Assembly (NCBI GenBank): GCA_029210465.1
Contig: JARGDL010000012.1
Span: 1 to 64,000, forward strand
Length of the DNA: 64,000 nt
Direction of reading: 5' to 3'
Origin: Stygiobacter electus
GTDB lineage: Bacteria > Bacteroidota > Ignavibacteria > Ignavibacteriales > Melioribacteraceae
In this document: piece after piece, positions 16,871 through 27,347 of the stretch
How the letters are laid out: every line of letters begins with the position of its first letter
Position numbering within the stretch: position 1 is the first letter of the stretch
Notes under the pieces: model-generated
What the model saw: the letters and a program-made list of their open reading frames with translations, nothing else
What the model was told of the DNA's origin: nothing
Database searches by the model: none
Position numbers and translations under genes: made by a program

Positions 16871-16931
16871 CGAATTAACCTTTAATAATATTTTGTTATT
16901 TTACAATTCAAAATTAAAAATATAGGACAAA

Positions 16932-17657
16932 ATGAAAACTAAATTAATCTATTCATTAATAATTATTGTTTTTGCATTTATAGGTTGTTCAAAAGAAGAA
17001 AATAAAACAAATAAAAAAGCAGAAGTTAGAACTAATTATGCTCATCAAGCAACGGTTCTTGAAGTAATTCATGTTACTGAATATACTTATTTAAGAGTTA
17101 AAGAAAATGATAAGGAGTATTGGATTGCTGCGCCAAAAGCAGATATTAAAGAAGGCACTGTAATTAATTTTAATCAAAGTATGGAAATGAAAAATTTTGA
17201 AAGCAAGGATCTAAAGAGAAAATTTGATACAATTTTATTTGTTGATAATCTTGATGCTAAACTTGGTGTTGGTGCATTGAATCGACCGATGAAACCAAAT
17301 ATTGAAAAAGAAAATATTAAAATTAAAAAAGCAGCTGATGGAATTACAATTGCTGAACTTTTCGCTAATCCAAAAAATTATGAAAATAAAATTGTGAAGA
17401 TTAAAGGCAAAGTTGTAAAAATTAATTCCGGCATTATGAATAAAAATTGGATTCATATTCAGGATGGAACAAACTTTAAAGATGATTTTGATTTAACTAT
17501 AACTTCAAATCAAATAGCTTCTATTGATGAAATTATTACTGTTACTGGTAAAATTATTTTGAACAAAGATTTTGGTTATGGTTATTCTTATAAAATTTTA
17601 ATGGAAGATGCAAAGATTGAAAACTCTAATAAAAAAAGTAAAATGATGTCAATGTAG
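16932..17657 (+). CDS. Lipoprotein with predicted OB-fold-like domains
   Basis: A 241-residue protein with a lipobox signal (IVFAFIGCSKEE, Cys at 19), so it is expected to be lipidated and anchored in an envelope membrane. Two beta-rich halves follow: about 35-100 (YTYLRVKENDKEYWIAAPK) and 135-230 (GKVVKINSGIMNKNWIHIQD), each resembling OB-fold or GW-like modules of small periplasmic lipoproteins. The second is a typical pattern for secreted OB-fold proteins. Function is unknown. It is convergent with gatB, and the spacer between them holds tataatg-type repeats. Confidence 0.6.
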   Translation: MKTKLIYSLIIIVFAFIGCSKEENKTNKKAEVRTNYAHQATVLEVIHVTEYTYLRVKENDKEYWIAAPKADIKEGTVINFNQSMEMKNFESKDLKRKFDTILFVDNLDAKLGVGALNRPMKPNIEKENIKIKKAADGITIAELFANPKNYENKIVKIKGKVVKINSGIMNKNWIHIQDGTNFKDDFDLTITSNQIASIDEIITVTGKIILNKDFGYGYSYKILMEDAKIENSNKKSKMMSM

Positions 17658-17843
17658 AATGTATAATGTGTAATTGCCAATGGCGAATTGCTAATTGAAA
17701 TCTTGCGAATCATCAGTCTGGTTGAAAATTAAGAGTTATTGATTTACTTGTCATTAGAAATGGTGAAAAATTTTTTACAAATATTGATTATTAAATTGTA
17801 TTAAAAATTACTTCAATTTTAATTTTACATTATAAATTCTACA
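17658..17843. repeat. Degenerate tataatg/attgcca intergenic repeats
   Basis: This spacer between convergent genes contains words such as gaatgtataatgtgtaattgcc at its left end and acattataaattctacattatac at its right end, which are inverted relatives of each other. The same word family recurs at 19340-19500, 27275-27320 and 35345-35400, always between genes. They look like genome-wide intergenic repeats; no coding potential is seen. Confidence 0.55.
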
Positions 17844-19307
17844 TTATACATTATTAAAAGTTTTTTTTGAATCCAATTTTTGTTTTAATAATTCGTTTAC
17901 AGTTTGTGGATTAGCTTTACCTTTTGTTGCTTTCATAATTTGACCAACAAAAAATCCAATCACTTTTTCTTTGCCTGAAAGATAATCTTGAACATCTTTT
18001 GGATTGGCATCTAAAATTTTATCAATTTCTTTTTCAAGTTCACTTGAGTCTGATATTTGTGTTAAGTTCTTTTCTTTAACTATTTCATTTGGAGATTTAT
18101 TCGAAGTCAACATTTCATTAAAAACATCTTTTGCAATTTTATGTGAAATAATTTTATTGTTAATTAAGTTAATTAATTCACCTAAATTTTCAGGTGTAAT
18201 TTTAAATTCTTTTATTTCAATTTTTTGTTCGTTTACTATTTTCAAAACTTCAGTCATAACCCAATTACTTGCAGATTTATAATCATTTGTAACTCGTAAA
18301 ATCTTTTCATAATAATCTGCTAAATTTATCGAGCTTGTTAGAATATCAGCATCATAAATTGGCAATTTATATTCTTCAATAAATCTATTTCTTTTTTCAT
18401 CAGGAAGTTCGGGTAATGATTTTTCTAACTCAATTTTCCAATCTTCATTTACAACAACCGGCATTAAATCAGGGTCGGGAAAATATCTGTAATCGTGGGC
18501 TTCTTCTTTAGTTCGCATTGGAAATAAATCTTCTAAATCGGCATTCCACAAAAGCGTTTGTTGAATTATTTGTTTTCCATCTTCAATTAGATCAATTTGT
18601 CTTTCAATTTCTTTTTCAATAGCTTTTTCAACATTACGAAATGAGTTCATATTTTTTACTTCAACCTTTGTCCCAAATTTTTTTTCGCCTTTTAATCTTA
18701 TACTAATATTAGCATCGCATCGTAATGAACCTTCTTCCATATTTCCATCGCAAATATCAAGGTAAGTAAGAATCTGTTTTAACTTAGTTAAATAAAGATA
18801 AGCTTCTTCAGATGAACGTAAATCTGGTTCGCTTACAATTTCCATTAAAGGTGTGCCAGTTCTATTTAAGTCAATCATTGTATAATCACCAAAATCATGA
18901 ATTGATTTGCCGGCATCTTCTTCCATGTGAATTCTTGTTATGCCGATTTTTTTATGTGAACCATCTTTTTTTTCTATTGTGATAAATCCATGTTCACAAA
19001 TTGGTTCTTCATATTGAGAGATTTGATAATTTTTTGGTAAGTCGGGATAAAAATAATTTTTTCTGGCAAAAATTGATTTTTCATTTATTCTGCAATTTGT
19101 TGCTAATCCCATTAATACTGTAAACTCAACAACTTTTTTATTTAATACAGGTAATGAACCGGGATGACCTAAACAAACTGGACAAACATTTGAATTTGGA
19201 GATGAACCAAATTTGGTCGAGCAACCACAAAATATTTTTGTATTAGTTTTAAGTTGAGCGTGTACTTCTAATCCAATTACTGCTTCATATTTTGATGTTT
19301 CTAACAA
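17844..19307 (-). CDS. gatB: Asp-tRNA(Asn)/Glu-tRNA(Gln) amidotransferase subunit B
   Basis: A 487-residue GatB. The N-terminal motif [21 protein letters not shown], the zinc-type Cys pairs (CGCS and CPVCLG), and SGxKKV-like tail regions are family hallmarks, and the C-terminal YqeY-like helical domain is complete. It transfers ammonia from GatA to mischarged Glu-tRNA(Gln) or Asp-tRNA(Asn) as part of GatCAB. I place the start at the TTG at 19307 ([10 protein letters not shown]), which has AAGGA at 19314-19318 six bases before it. A frame extending to 19442 only translates intergenic tataatg repeats. gatA and gatC are not in this window. Confidence 0.93.
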   Translation of the reverse strand: MLETSKYEAVIGLEVHAQLKTNTKIFCGCSTKFGSSPNSNVCPVCLGHPGSLPVLNKKVVEFTVLMGLATNCRINEKSIFARKNYFYPDLPKNYQISQYEEPICEHGFITIEKKDGSHKKIGITRIHMEEDAGKSIHDFGDYTMIDLNRTGTPLMEIVSEPDLRSSEEAYLYLTKLKQILTYLDICDGNMEEGSLRCDANISIRLKGEKKFGTKVEVKNMNSFRNVEKAIEKEIERQIDLIEDGKQIIQQTLLWNADLEDLFPMRTKEEAHDYRYFPDPDLMPVVVNEDWKIELEKSLPELPDEKRNRFIEEYKLPIYDADILTSSINLADYYEKILRVTNDYKSASNWVMTEVLKIVNEQKIEIKEFKITPENLGELINLINNKIISHKIAKDVFNEMLTSNKSPNEIVKEKNLTQISDSSELEKEIDKILDANPKDVQDYLSGKEKVIGFFVGQIMKATKGKANPQTVNELLKQKLDSKKTFNNV

Positions 19308-19502
19308 TTTTAATCCTTGAATTTTGAATTTAACTTTGCGAATATAAGAAGTTATTAATGTATAATGTAAAATGTAAAATGTATAATGCAAAATGTATAA
19401 TGAGTATAAGGGCGAATTTTTATAATCAATTTTAATTCTCAATTATCAATTTGCAATTATCAATTATACACTATACATTTTACATTATAAATTGGAGCCA
19501 AA
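19308..19502. repeat. Repeat-rich divergent promoter region of gatB and bshB1
   Basis: The spacer contains tandem degenerate units of the type gtataatgtaaaat on one side and attatcaatt/attatacac/tacattttac on the other, forming an inverted arrangement of related words. It must hold the promoters of both divergent genes, but I could not single out -35/-10 boxes from the repeat background. Confidence 0.5.
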
Positions 19503-20234
19503 ATGAATCTTGATGTTTTAATTTTTGCTGCACATCCGGATGATGCTGAACTTTCAATGGGCGGTACAATCGCGAAGTTAACTTTTCAAAATTATAAAGT
19601 TGGAATAATAGATTTAACAAAAGGTGAATTGGGAACCAGAGGTTCCGCTTCTAAAAGAATGAATGAAGCGAAAACTGCTTCAGAAATATTAAAAATTAAA
19701 GCAAGAGAAAATCTTGCATTTAAAGATGGTTCGATTAAATTCAATGAAAAATATTTAAAGATTATTATTTCAAAAATCAGAAAGTATCAACCCAAAATTT
19801 TATTTGCACCGTATTTTAATGATAGACATCCAGATCATATTGGGACATCACAATTAGTTAAAGAAGCAATGTTTTTTTCTGGATTGCCCAAAATTGAAAC
19901 TAAAGAAAATGGAAAATTGCAATCGGCATTCAGACCAAATAAAATTTTTTATTACATGCAGACTTATGAATTCGAACCGACTTTTATTATAGATATAACA
20001 GAAACTTTTTATACGAAAATGAAAGCTATGTATGCTTATGACACTCAATTTCATAATCCTGAAAGCAAAGAACCAGAAACATTTATTTCTAATCCACGAT
20101 TTATAAATTTTATTAAAGCACGTGCAAGTTATTATGGTTTTAAAATTGGCAAAGATTATGGTGAAGCATTTTATTGTGAAGAAAAAATCGAATTATCAAT
20201 TAATGATTTGTTGAATCAAAACAACTCAAAATGA
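19503..20234 (+). CDS. bshB1: Bacillithiol biosynthesis deacetylase BshB1
   Basis: A 243-residue PIG-L/LmbE-family zinc hydrolase. The metal-binding motif AHPDDAE (H11, D13, D14) and the later HPDHIGTSQLV, in the segment APYFNDRHPDH, are diagnostic. GELGTRGS is typical of BshB1. It removes acetate from GlcNAc-malate to give GlcN-malate, the second step of bacillithiol synthesis in the cytoplasm. The gene overlaps the transporter downstream by four bases (ATGA). A bacilliredoxin at 31177-31710 in the same window supports a bacillithiol-using organism. bshA and bshC are not seen here. Confidence 0.9.
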   Translation: MNLDVLIFAAHPDDAELSMGGTIAKLTFQNYKVGIIDLTKGELGTRGSASKRMNEAKTASEILKIKARENLAFKDGSIKFNEKYLKIIISKIRKYQPKILFAPYFNDRHPDHIGTSQLVKEAMFFSGLPKIETKENGKLQSAFRPNKIFYYMQTYEFEPTFIIDITETFYTKMKAMYAYDTQFHNPESKEPETFISNPRFINFIKARASYYGFKIGKDYGEAFYCEEKIELSINDLLNQNNSK

Positions 20235-21697
20235 AAAAAATTAATGAATTAATTAATCGCTTCGGAGTTTTGTTCAGCTTAATAGTTTTTATTTTATTTC
20301 TGATTTTAGTTGATTTTGGTAGTGAAAATCAAAATGCAAATGTTGTTGCAGCTACAGCAGTGTTAATGTCAATTTTATGGATAACAGAATCTATTCCACT
20401 TTATGTTACTTCACTTTTACCCTTGATAATTTTTCCTTTTACAAGTGTATTATCATCGAAAGATATTTCTCAATCATATATGAATTCAACAATTTTTCTT
20501 TTTTTAGGTGGATTTATAATTGCAATTGCAATGGAAAAATGGAATCTTCATAAAAGAATTGCTTTAAATATTATTTTAAGAATTGGCAAATCACCGGCAA
20601 TGTTAATACTGGGTTTCATGATTTCTGCTGGATTTATTTCGATGTGGATTTCAAACACTGCAACAGCTGTAATGCTTCTGCCAATTGGAATATCTGTAAT
20701 TCTAAAGATTGAAGATGAATTCGGAATTGAAAGGACGAAAAATTTTTCTAAAGCAATTATGCTATCTATTGCTTATTCATGTTCAATTGGTGGAATTGCA
20801 ACATTAATTGGAACACCGCCAAATTTAGTCTTTGCAAGAATTTATAAATTAACTTTTCCAAATAATCAACAAATATATTTTGGTGATTGGATGAAATTTG
20901 CTCTACCTGTTTCAATTGTAATGTTATTTTTAGTTTGGCTTTTAATAGTAAAAATTTTTTTCAAAATTGATAAAGGAATTGTAATCGACAAAACATCAAT
21001 ACTTAATGAAATAAAAAATCTTGGAAAAATTTCTTTTGAAGAAAAAGTAGTTCTATCTGTTTTTATTGTTACTTCTTTACTTTGGATTTTTCGTGGTGAT
21101 TTAGATTTAGGAATAGTTAAAATTTATGGATGGGTAAATTTTTTTTCACAAAAAGATTTTATTGACGATGGAACAATTGCAATTTTTATGGCATTTCTTC
21201 TTTTTGTTTTGCCTGCTAAACAAGATCAAAAAAGAATTTTAGATTATAATTCAATAAAAAAAATTCCTTGGGATATAATTCTATTATTTGGCGGTGGCTT
21301 TGCTTTAGCAGATGGATTTGTAAACTCTGGTTTATCAAAACTAATTGGGGCTCAATTTGTTTCATTAAAAGGTATGAATATAATTTTTCTAATTATAGCT
21401 GTGAGTTTTGTCTTAACTTTTTTGACTGAATTAACTTCTAACACTGCTACAGCACAAATAACTTTACCAATTCTTGCTTCTTTAGCAATTGAATTACAAA
21501 TTAATCCTTTGTTAATTATGTTACCTGCTACTTTATCTGCTTCGTTTGCTTTTATGCTTCCAGTGGCAACACCTCCAAATGCAATTGTTTTTAGTAGTAA
21601 TCGTCTTAAAATTTCTGATATGGCAAAAACAGGATTGATAATAAATTTTGTTGGAATATTTGTAGTTACTTTTTTTATATACTTCTTTTTTGCATGA
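20231..21697 (+). CDS. DASS-family (SLC13) sodium-coupled dicarboxylate/anion transporter
   Basis: A 488-residue membrane protein with 11-12 hydrophobic segments. The family's two SNT-type signatures are present: FISMWISNTATAVMLLPIG in the first half and LTELTSNTATAQITLPIL in the second, together with GGIATLIGTPPNLVF and LPVATPPNAIVFSS. These repeats bind sodium and the carboxylate substrate in SLC13/DASS carriers, which import succinate-like dicarboxylates, citrate or sulfate. The exact substrate cannot be told from sequence. Start ATG overlaps the bshB1 stop, so the two are cotranscribed, though a functional link to bacillithiol is not evident. Confidence 0.88.
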   Translation: MKKINELINRFGVLFSLIVFILFLILVDFGSENQNANVVAATAVLMSILWITESIPLYVTSLLPLIIFPFTSVLSSKDISQSYMNSTIFLFLGGFIIAIAMEKWNLHKRIALNIILRIGKSPAMLILGFMISAGFISMWISNTATAVMLLPIGISVILKIEDEFGIERTKNFSKAIMLSIAYSCSIGGIATLIGTPPNLVFARIYKLTFPNNQQIYFGDWMKFALPVSIVMLFLVWLLIVKIFFKIDKGIVIDKTSILNEIKNLGKISFEEKVVLSVFIVTSLLWIFRGDLDLGIVKIYGWVNFFSQKDFIDDGTIAIFMAFLLFVLPAKQDQKRILDYNSIKKIPWDIILLFGGGFALADGFVNSGLSKLIGAQFVSLKGMNIIFLIIAVSFVLTFLTELTSNTATAQITLPILASLAIELQINPLLIMLPATLSASFAFMLPVATPPNAIVFSSNRLKISDMAKTGLIINFVGIFVVTFFIYFFFA

Positions 21698-21739
21698 TGG
21701 ATTTGCTGAGCAGTTTAAAACTACTCAGCAATTATATTT

Positions 21740-22231
21740 TTAATCTTCTAATGATTCAACTACAATTTTCACTTCAATCATTTTATCCCCTTGCTGAATT
21801 GAATCTACAACATCTAAACCATTTATGACTTTTCCAAAAACTGTATGCTTGCCATTTAAATGTGGTTGTGGAGAATGTGTAATAAAAAATTGACTGCCAT
21901 TTGTATTTTGTCCAGCATTTGCCATTGATATAACACCACGTTCATGTTTCAAAGGATTATTTTTTACTTCATCTTCAAATCTATAACCGGGACCGCCACG
22001 GCCAGTTCCTGTTGGGTCGCCACCTTGTATTACAAAATCTTCAATTACACGATGAAATGTTACGCCATTATAAAATCCTTCATTTGCAAGAAATACAAAA
22101 TTATTTACTGTCTTTGGTGCAAACTGCGGATAAAGTTTTAATTCTATTATACCTTTTGTTGTTACAATTAATGCTTTATAATCTTTATCAACATCAATTG
22201 TCATTTCAGGTGGAGTTTTCCATTGCTTCAT
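21740..22231 (-). CDS. Cyclophilin-type peptidyl-prolyl cis-trans isomerase
   Basis: A 163-residue cyclophilin without a signal peptide, hence cytoplasmic. The catalytic pattern is seen in [19 protein letters not shown] (with the active-site Arg in FHRV), followed by [20 protein letters not shown] and [11 protein letters not shown]. It catalyses prolyl bond isomerisation during folding. It is convergent with the DASS gene and follows two envelope-protein genes on the same strand; the spacing to the upstream gene is 9 bases, so it is probably the last gene of that unit. Confidence 0.93.
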   Translation of the reverse strand: MKQWKTPPEMTIDVDKDYKALIVTTKGIIELKLYPQFAPKTVNNFVFLANEGFYNGVTFHRVIEDFVIQGGDPTGTGRGGPGYRFEDEVKNNPLKHERGVISMANAGQNTNGSQFFITHSPQPHLNGKHTVFGKVINGLDVVDSIQQGDKMIEVKIVVESLED

Positions 22232-22240
22232 TTTATTCCT

Positions 22241-22951
22241 CTAAATTTTAAATGGTGATTTTTTAATTATATGTGTTGAAATATTTTCAACAATTTTTGT
22301 TAGCATTTTATCAATATCATCATTTTCTTCAAACTTGTTTTCAAAATTAACATAACCATAATTGACAGGTTTTTGTTTATCATTATCCCAATTCATGAAT
22401 TTAAATTCACATGACATTATTTGATCAGCAAGTTTTGCTGGTGCTAATTTTGTTTCTGCTGGTGTTGGGTTTGAAATAGAAAATGTTTTTGCCGGATCAG
22501 AGCTTTCCCTTTCTTTTTTAAATATCGAAACAGAAAAGCTTTCAATCAACAGTATAAAAACATTTGTATCATTTGTCTCTAATTTGTTTGAAGGGATCTT
22601 AAAAGTGAAAAAGTTATTATCATTAAATTCAAGTTTCTTTTCATTAAAATTTATTTTACCATTTAAATCAATAAAATCAATTTTTGAAAAAGTAGTTTGA
22701 GAGTACAAATTTGGTTTTAATTGTTCATTAATTGTTGTTACTAATTTTTTATTTATTAAAGTCAGTTCACTTTCGTTAAAAATATTTTCCGTATGACGAA
22801 TTTTAAATTCATTAATTGATGAAATGTAAAGAATTGCATTTTGTATTTTTTCATTTTTATACTCAGGTGAAATAAAAATATCTTTTGAACTGCAACTCAC
22901 TATTAAAAATACAAGTAAAATTAAAATAATCTTCTTCATTGTTTTTCTCAT
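22241..22951 (-). CDS. Hypothetical lipoprotein
   Basis: A 236-residue protein with a lipoprotein signal (KKIILILLVFLIVSCSSKD; Cys near residue 21). The mature part is mixed alpha/beta with no family I recognise. A Pro/Ala-rich segment near 155-175 (NPTPAETKLAPAKL) may be a linker. It overlaps the upstream gene by four bases (ATGA), which favours the first ATG at 22951, though a second ATG at 22939 gives a cleaner signal peptide. Together with 22948-23880 it may form an envelope pair; the role is unknown. Confidence 0.65.
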   Translation of the reverse strand: MRKTMKKIILILLVFLIVSCSSKDIFISPEYKNEKIQNAILYISSINEFKIRHTENIFNESELTLINKKLVTTINEQLKPNLYSQTTFSKIDFIDLNGKINFNEKKLEFNDNNFFTFKIPSNKLETNDTNVFILLIESFSVSIFKKERESSDPAKTFSISNPTPAETKLAPAKLADQIMSCEFKFMNWDNDKQKPVNYGYVNFENKFEENDDIDKMLTKIVENISTHIIKKSPFKI

Positions 22952-23880
22952 AATATAAATTCAATTCCAATATTAAATAAATAATTCCATTTTTTAATAA
23001 AGTTTTTAGGTATTCCTATATTACCAAAATGTGTAGAAGAATATGCATCAACATCAATTTTATAACCACTCAATACTAAATTAAATTTTTTAAAGAAATT
23101 ATAACCCAAACCCAAACCGTACATCCAACCTGAACCACCTTGTTGAAAAGAAAAACCACCGTGAGCTCCTTCAGTTCCCCAATGACCAATTAAACTCACA
23201 TAAATAAAAAATGCTTTAGTAAAGTAATAGTTATAATTAAAAATAAACTCTAAACCTTGAAAGGGTCTATCATACAATGCTTCTGCAAATCTAATTTCAG
23301 GTCCATGTATGTTATTAAATAAAAATTTAGCACCAATAGAAAAATTAAATCCAGAGTTTTGCAATTTGTCGTAATAAATTTGTTCTATATTATTTGAATA
23401 AGTTGTTTCAATAAAATTCTTATTTATAAACGTAGTTTCAAATTTTATACTTCCTTTTATTTTAACGTTTTTAAATAATGGTTCATCAAGGGAAAACTTG
23501 TACTTATACTTTATTGAATCAAGATTTTCAAATTCAATTATTATTAAAATTTCATAATCATTAGAATTAAAATTTTTTACTAATATTTTTTTGCCATTTT
23601 TTAGTGTTGAAATATTATCGAAATCAGTAACTTTTTTGTCATAAACTAATTTAAATTCATTTTTGTTATCCGGGAAATGATTAACTAAAAAAGTATAATT
23701 ATAATCAAGTTCCGGAATATTAATTTCAGAAGAATATATTATTCCAATTTTATCATCGAATTTAGATCTTAAAATTTGTGTTGTGTCTTTTTCTAATTTT
23801 GCAACCTTAATAGTTTTAATTATATCTTGAGAGTAAACATTTACAAATAAAATTAAAAAAATTATTAATGAGCTTTTCAT
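22948..23880 (-). CDS. Hypothetical secreted protein with outer-membrane beta-barrel-like C-terminus
   Basis: A 310-residue protein with a Sec signal peptide (IIFLILFVNVYSQ, cleavage near 18). Residues 20-150 look like a soluble beta domain. Residues 170-310 show alternating aromatic strands and a Gly-rich hairpin region (GSGWMYGLGLGYNFF), and the sequence ends in an aromatic/hydrophobic strand (YLFNIGIEFIL) as in outer-membrane barrels. No named family is recognised. It lies 4 bases downstream of ettA on the same strand and is coupled to the lipoprotein that follows. Confidence 0.6.
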   Translation of the reverse strand: MKSSLIIFLILFVNVYSQDIIKTIKVAKLEKDTTQILRSKFDDKIGIIYSSEINIPELDYNYTFLVNHFPDNKNEFKLVYDKKVTDFDNISTLKNGKKILVKNFNSNDYEILIIIEFENLDSIKYKYKFSLDEPLFKNVKIKGSIKFETTFINKNFIETTYSNNIEQIYYDKLQNSGFNFSIGAKFLFNNIHGPEIRFAEALYDRPFQGLEFIFNYNYYFTKAFFIYVSLIGHWGTEGAHGGFSFQQGGSGWMYGLGLGYNFFKKFNLVLSGYKIDVDAYSSTHFGNIGIPKNFIKKWNYLFNIGIEFIL

Positions 23881-23884
23881 TTTA

Positions 23885-25567
23885 TCATCTTGTTAATTTT
23901 TTATATTTAACTCTGTGAGGAATATCAGCATCTTTTCCAAGTCTTTGTCTTCTATTTTCTTGATAATCAGAAAAATTACCTTCGAACCAAACAACTTGGC
24001 TGTTACCTTCAAAAGCAAGAATGTGCGTACAAATTCTATCTAAAAACCATCTATCGTGAGAAATTACAACAGCGCAACCGGCAAAATTTAGTAAACCTTC
24101 TTCCAATGCACGCATTGTGTTTACATCTAAATCATTTGTCGGTTCATCAAGCAGAATTACATTTGCGTGTTCTTTTAATGCAATTGCAAGATGGACACGA
24201 TTACGTTCACCACCGGAAAGCATTCCAACTTTCTTTTGTTGATCGGCACCAGTGAAATTAAATTGTCCTACATATGCACGTGAATTAATTTCTCTTTTAC
24301 CAAGATATAAAATTTCATCGCCACCGCTTATCATTTCCCAAACTGTTTTTTCGGGATCTAATATTTCACGACTTTGATCAACATAAGCAAGCTTAACGGT
24401 ATCACCAACTTTAAAACTTCCGCTATCTGGTTTTTCTTGTCCAACAATTAATCTAAACAAAGTTGTTTTACCTGCACCATTTGGACCAATAACTCCAACA
24501 ATTCCACCGGGTGGTAATTTAAAGCTCAAATTTTCAAATAAAATTTTATCACCATAAGCTTTAGAAATATTTTCAGCTTCAATCACAACATTTCCTAAAC
24601 GTGGTCCGGGTGGAATATAAATTTCTAAATCTTTTTGGCGTTGTTGAGTTTCTTCATTTAACATTTCTTCATAAGCATTGATACGAGCTTTTGATTTAGC
24701 ATGACGAGCTCGTGGAGCCATTCTTATCCATTCTAATTCACGTTGAAGAGTTTTTTGTCGTTCGGTTTCTTTCTTTTCTTCTAACTGCAATCGTTGTTGT
24801 TTTTGTTCAAGCCAGGAAGAATAATTTCCCTTCCAAGGAATTCCTTGTCCACGATCCAATTCTAAAATCCAGCCTGCAACATTATCTAAAAAATATCGAT
24901 CGTGGGTAACTGCAATTACTGTTCCAGGATAACGATTTAATTCAGCTTCCAGCCATAAAACCGTTTCAGCATCAAGATGATTTGTTGGTTCATCGAGTAA
25001 TAATATATCAGGTCTTTGAAGAAGTAAACGACACAAAGCAACTCTTCTTTTTTCACCACCAGAAAGAACATTAATTGGAGTATCGCCTGGCGGACAATTT
25101 AAAGCATCCATTGCAAGTTCAAGTTTTGAGTCTAAATCCCATGCACCAAGTGCATCAAGTTTATCCTGAACTTTTCCTTGACGTTCTAACAGATCATTCA
25201 TTTCATCATCAGTCATTGGCTCAGCAAATTTTGCATTAATTTCATCATATTCTTTTAGAACATCAACAATTTCCTGAACGCCTTCTTGCACAATTTCTTT
25301 TACAGTTTTAGTTTCATCGAGTTTTGGTTCCTGTTCTAAGATTCCAACTGTGTAACCAGGAGAAATTGCAATTTCACCGTTAAAATCTTTATCAAGTCCA
25401 GCAAGAATTCTTAACAAAGTACTTTTACCAGAACCATTTAAACCAAGCACTCCAATCTTAGCACCATAGAAATATGAAAGATAAATATCTTTAAGCACCG
25501 CTTTTTGATTGTAGTATTTACTTACGCCAATCATTGAATAAATAATTTTATTTACTTCTTGAGCCAT
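23885..25567 (-). CDS. ettA: Energy-dependent translational throttle protein EttA (ABC-F)
   Basis: A 560-residue cytoplasmic ABC-F protein with two ATPase cassettes and no membrane segments. Cassette 1 has [24 protein letters not shown] and LLDEPTNHLDAET. Cassette 2 has GPNGAGKTT, LSGGERNRVHLAIAL and LLDEPTNDLDVNT. The arm and linker (P-site tRNA interaction motif, about 240-310) between them includes RMAPRARHAKSKAR. EttA binds the ribosomal E site and gates the first elongation steps according to ATP/ADP ratio. Length and residue pattern are those of true EttA. It is divergent from the suf operon. Confidence 0.95.
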   Translation of the reverse strand: MAQEVNKIIYSMIGVSKYYNQKAVLKDIYLSYFYGAKIGVLGLNGSGKSTLLRILAGLDKDFNGEIAISPGYTVGILEQEPKLDETKTVKEIVQEGVQEIVDVLKEYDEINAKFAEPMTDDEMNDLLERQGKVQDKLDALGAWDLDSKLELAMDALNCPPGDTPINVLSGGEKRRVALCRLLLQRPDILLLDEPTNHLDAETVLWLEAELNRYPGTVIAVTHDRYFLDNVAGWILELDRGQGIPWKGNYSSWLEQKQQRLQLEEKKETERQKTLQRELEWIRMAPRARHAKSKARINAYEEMLNEETQQRQKDLEIYIPPGPRLGNVVIEAENISKAYGDKILFENLSFKLPPGGIVGVIGPNGAGKTTLFRLIVGQEKPDSGSFKVGDTVKLAYVDQSREILDPEKTVWEMISGGDEILYLGKREINSRAYVGQFNFTGADQQKKVGMLSGGERNRVHLAIALKEHANVILLDEPTNDLDVNTMRALEEGLLNFAGCAVVISHDRWFLDRICTHILAFEGNSQVVWFEGNFSDYQENRRQRLGKDADIPHRVKYKKLTR

Positions 25568-25739
25568 TAATTTCTCCGTTGAATTTCATAATTCAAATTA
25601 AAGAAAAAAGGGAAGAAAAACATAAATTAAAAATTTTGAGATTTTTTGTTAAATGATTTAACCTATATTTTCTGTTGTAAACCAGTAATTAATTTAATTT
25701 GGAACAATTTTCAATAAAATAACGTTTTGTTTTATAAAT

Positions 25740-25771
25740 CTTGATAAAAATTTCCAGATTAGATAGGTTTG
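25740..25771 (+). promoter_or_regulatory. Candidate Bacteroidota-type promoter of the suf operon
   Basis: CTTG (25740-25743) followed after 20 bases by TAGGTTTG (25764-25771) fits the Bacteroidota sigma-A pattern TTTG / TAnnTTTG with one mismatch. It lies 28 bases before the sufB ATG, which has aaggatt upstream. Whether this lineage uses that consensus is uncertain; the rplM promoter in this window fits the classical TTGACA/TATAAT form instead. Confidence 0.3.
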
Positions 25772-25799
25772 TAATCAAAATTTGAAAAAGGATTAAAAA

Positions 25800-27278
25800 A
25801 TGAATGAAATTAAGGAAAAAATGAAAGTAGAATTATCTGATGATATGAAAGTCATTGATGATTTAACTTCTTCAGAATATAAATGGGGTTTTATAACTGA
25901 TATAGAAAGTGAAACTGCCGCAAAAGGTTTGAATGAAAATGTTATTCGAATGATTTCATCTAAAAAAAATGAACCTGAATGGATGACAGAATGGCGTTTG
26001 AAAGCATATCGTTATTGGTTAAAAATGGAAGAACCTAAATGGCCAAATGTTCATTATCCACAAATTGATTTTCAGGATATAAGTTATTATTCAGCTCCAA
26101 AACAAAAGCCAAAATTAAATTCACTTGATGAAGTTGATCCTGAACTTCTTAAAACTTTTGAAAAACTTGGAATTCCACTTGAAGAACAAAAGATTTTATC
26201 TGGCGTTGCTGTTGATGCTGTTTTTGATTCAGTTTCTGTTGCAACAACTTTTAAAGAAACATTAAAAGAAAAAGGAATTATTTTTTGTTCAATCTCAGAA
26301 GCAATTCAAGAACATCCGGAATTAGTAAAAAAATATCTTGGTTCTGTTGTACCATACACAGATAATTTTTATGCGGCTTTGAATTCAGCAGTATTCAGTG
26401 ATGGTTCGTTCATTTATATTCCAAAAGGTGTTCGTTGCCCAATGGAGCTTTCTACATATTTCAGAATTAATTCTCAAGAAACTGGACAATTTGAAAGAAC
26501 TTTAATTATTGCTGATGATGATTCTTATGTTAGTTATCTTGAAGGTTGCACTGCTCCAATACGCGATAACAATCAATTGCATGCCGCAGTTGTTGAATTA
26601 ATTGCTTTAGAAAATGCAGAAATAAAATATTCAACAGTTCAAAATTGGTATCCCGGCGATAAAGAAGGTAAAGGTGGAATTTATAATTTTGTTACTAAAC
26701 GTGGTGCTTGCAGAGGTAATAATTCAAAAATATCATGGACTCAAGTAGAAACTGGTTCAGCAATCACTTGGAAATATCCAAGTTGTATTCTACAAGGGGA
26801 TAATTCTGTTGGTGAATTTTATTCAGTTGCTGTAACTAATAATTATCAACAAGCAGATACTGGAACAAAAATGATTCATATCGGAAAAAATACTCGCAGC
26901 ACAATTATTTCAAAAGGAATTTCTGCTGGTAGAAGTAATAATTCATATCGTGGATTAGTTCGCATCGGTAAAAATGCTGTTGGTGCAAGAAATTTTACTC
27001 AATGCGATTCAATGCTAATGGGTGATAAATGTGGTGCACATACTTTCCCTTACATCGAAGTTGAAAATGATACTGCAAAAGTTGAACATGAAGCAACTAC
27101 ATCAAAAGTTGGTGAAGATCAAATTTTCTATTTAAATCAAAGAGGAATTTCAACTGAAGATGCGGTTAACATGATTGTTAATGGTTTTTGTAAAGAAGTT
27201 TTTAATGAGTTGCCAATGGAATTTGCTGTTGAAGCTCAAAAGCTTTTGGCTATCTCGCTTGAAGGTAGCGTTGGGTAA
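25800..27278 (+). CDS. sufB: Fe-S cluster assembly scaffold protein SufB
   Basis: A 492-residue SufB with the core motifs of the family: [40 protein letters not shown], the right-handed beta-helix region and the C-terminal [19 protein letters not shown]. It forms the SufBC2D complex, on which sulfur from SufS and iron are assembled into clusters. It heads the operon sufB-sufC-sufD-sufS-DUF59-bacilliredoxin. The start ATG has aaggatt seven bases upstream. No SufA or SufE/SufU is encoded nearby. Confidence 0.97.
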   Translation: MNEIKEKMKVELSDDMKVIDDLTSSEYKWGFITDIESETAAKGLNENVIRMISSKKNEPEWMTEWRLKAYRYWLKMEEPKWPNVHYPQIDFQDISYYSAPKQKPKLNSLDEVDPELLKTFEKLGIPLEEQKILSGVAVDAVFDSVSVATTFKETLKEKGIIFCSISEAIQEHPELVKKYLGSVVPYTDNFYAALNSAVFSDGSFIYIPKGVRCPMELSTYFRINSQETGQFERTLIIADDDSYVSYLEGCTAPIRDNNQLHAAVVELIALENAEIKYSTVQNWYPGDKEGKGGIYNFVTKRGACRGNNSKISWTQVETGSAITWKYPSCILQGDNSVGEFYSVAVTNNYQQADTGTKMIHIGKNTRSTIISKGISAGRSNNSYRGLVRIGKNAVGARNFTQCDSMLMGDKCGAHTFPYIEVENDTAKVEHEATTSKVGEDQIFYLNQRGISTEDAVNMIVNGFCKEVFNELPMEFAVEAQKLLAISLEGSVG

Positions 27279-27347
27279 TAATTGATAATTGACAATTGCA
27301 AATTGATAATTTCAAATTGATTTAAAAAATTTTAATTAGGAGAAAAA

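Noticed and set aside
19308..19442. 45-residue N-terminal extension of GatB
   Set aside because: It translates intergenic tataatg repeats ([13 protein letters not shown]), while a TTG with a good ribosome site gives the standard GatB length.
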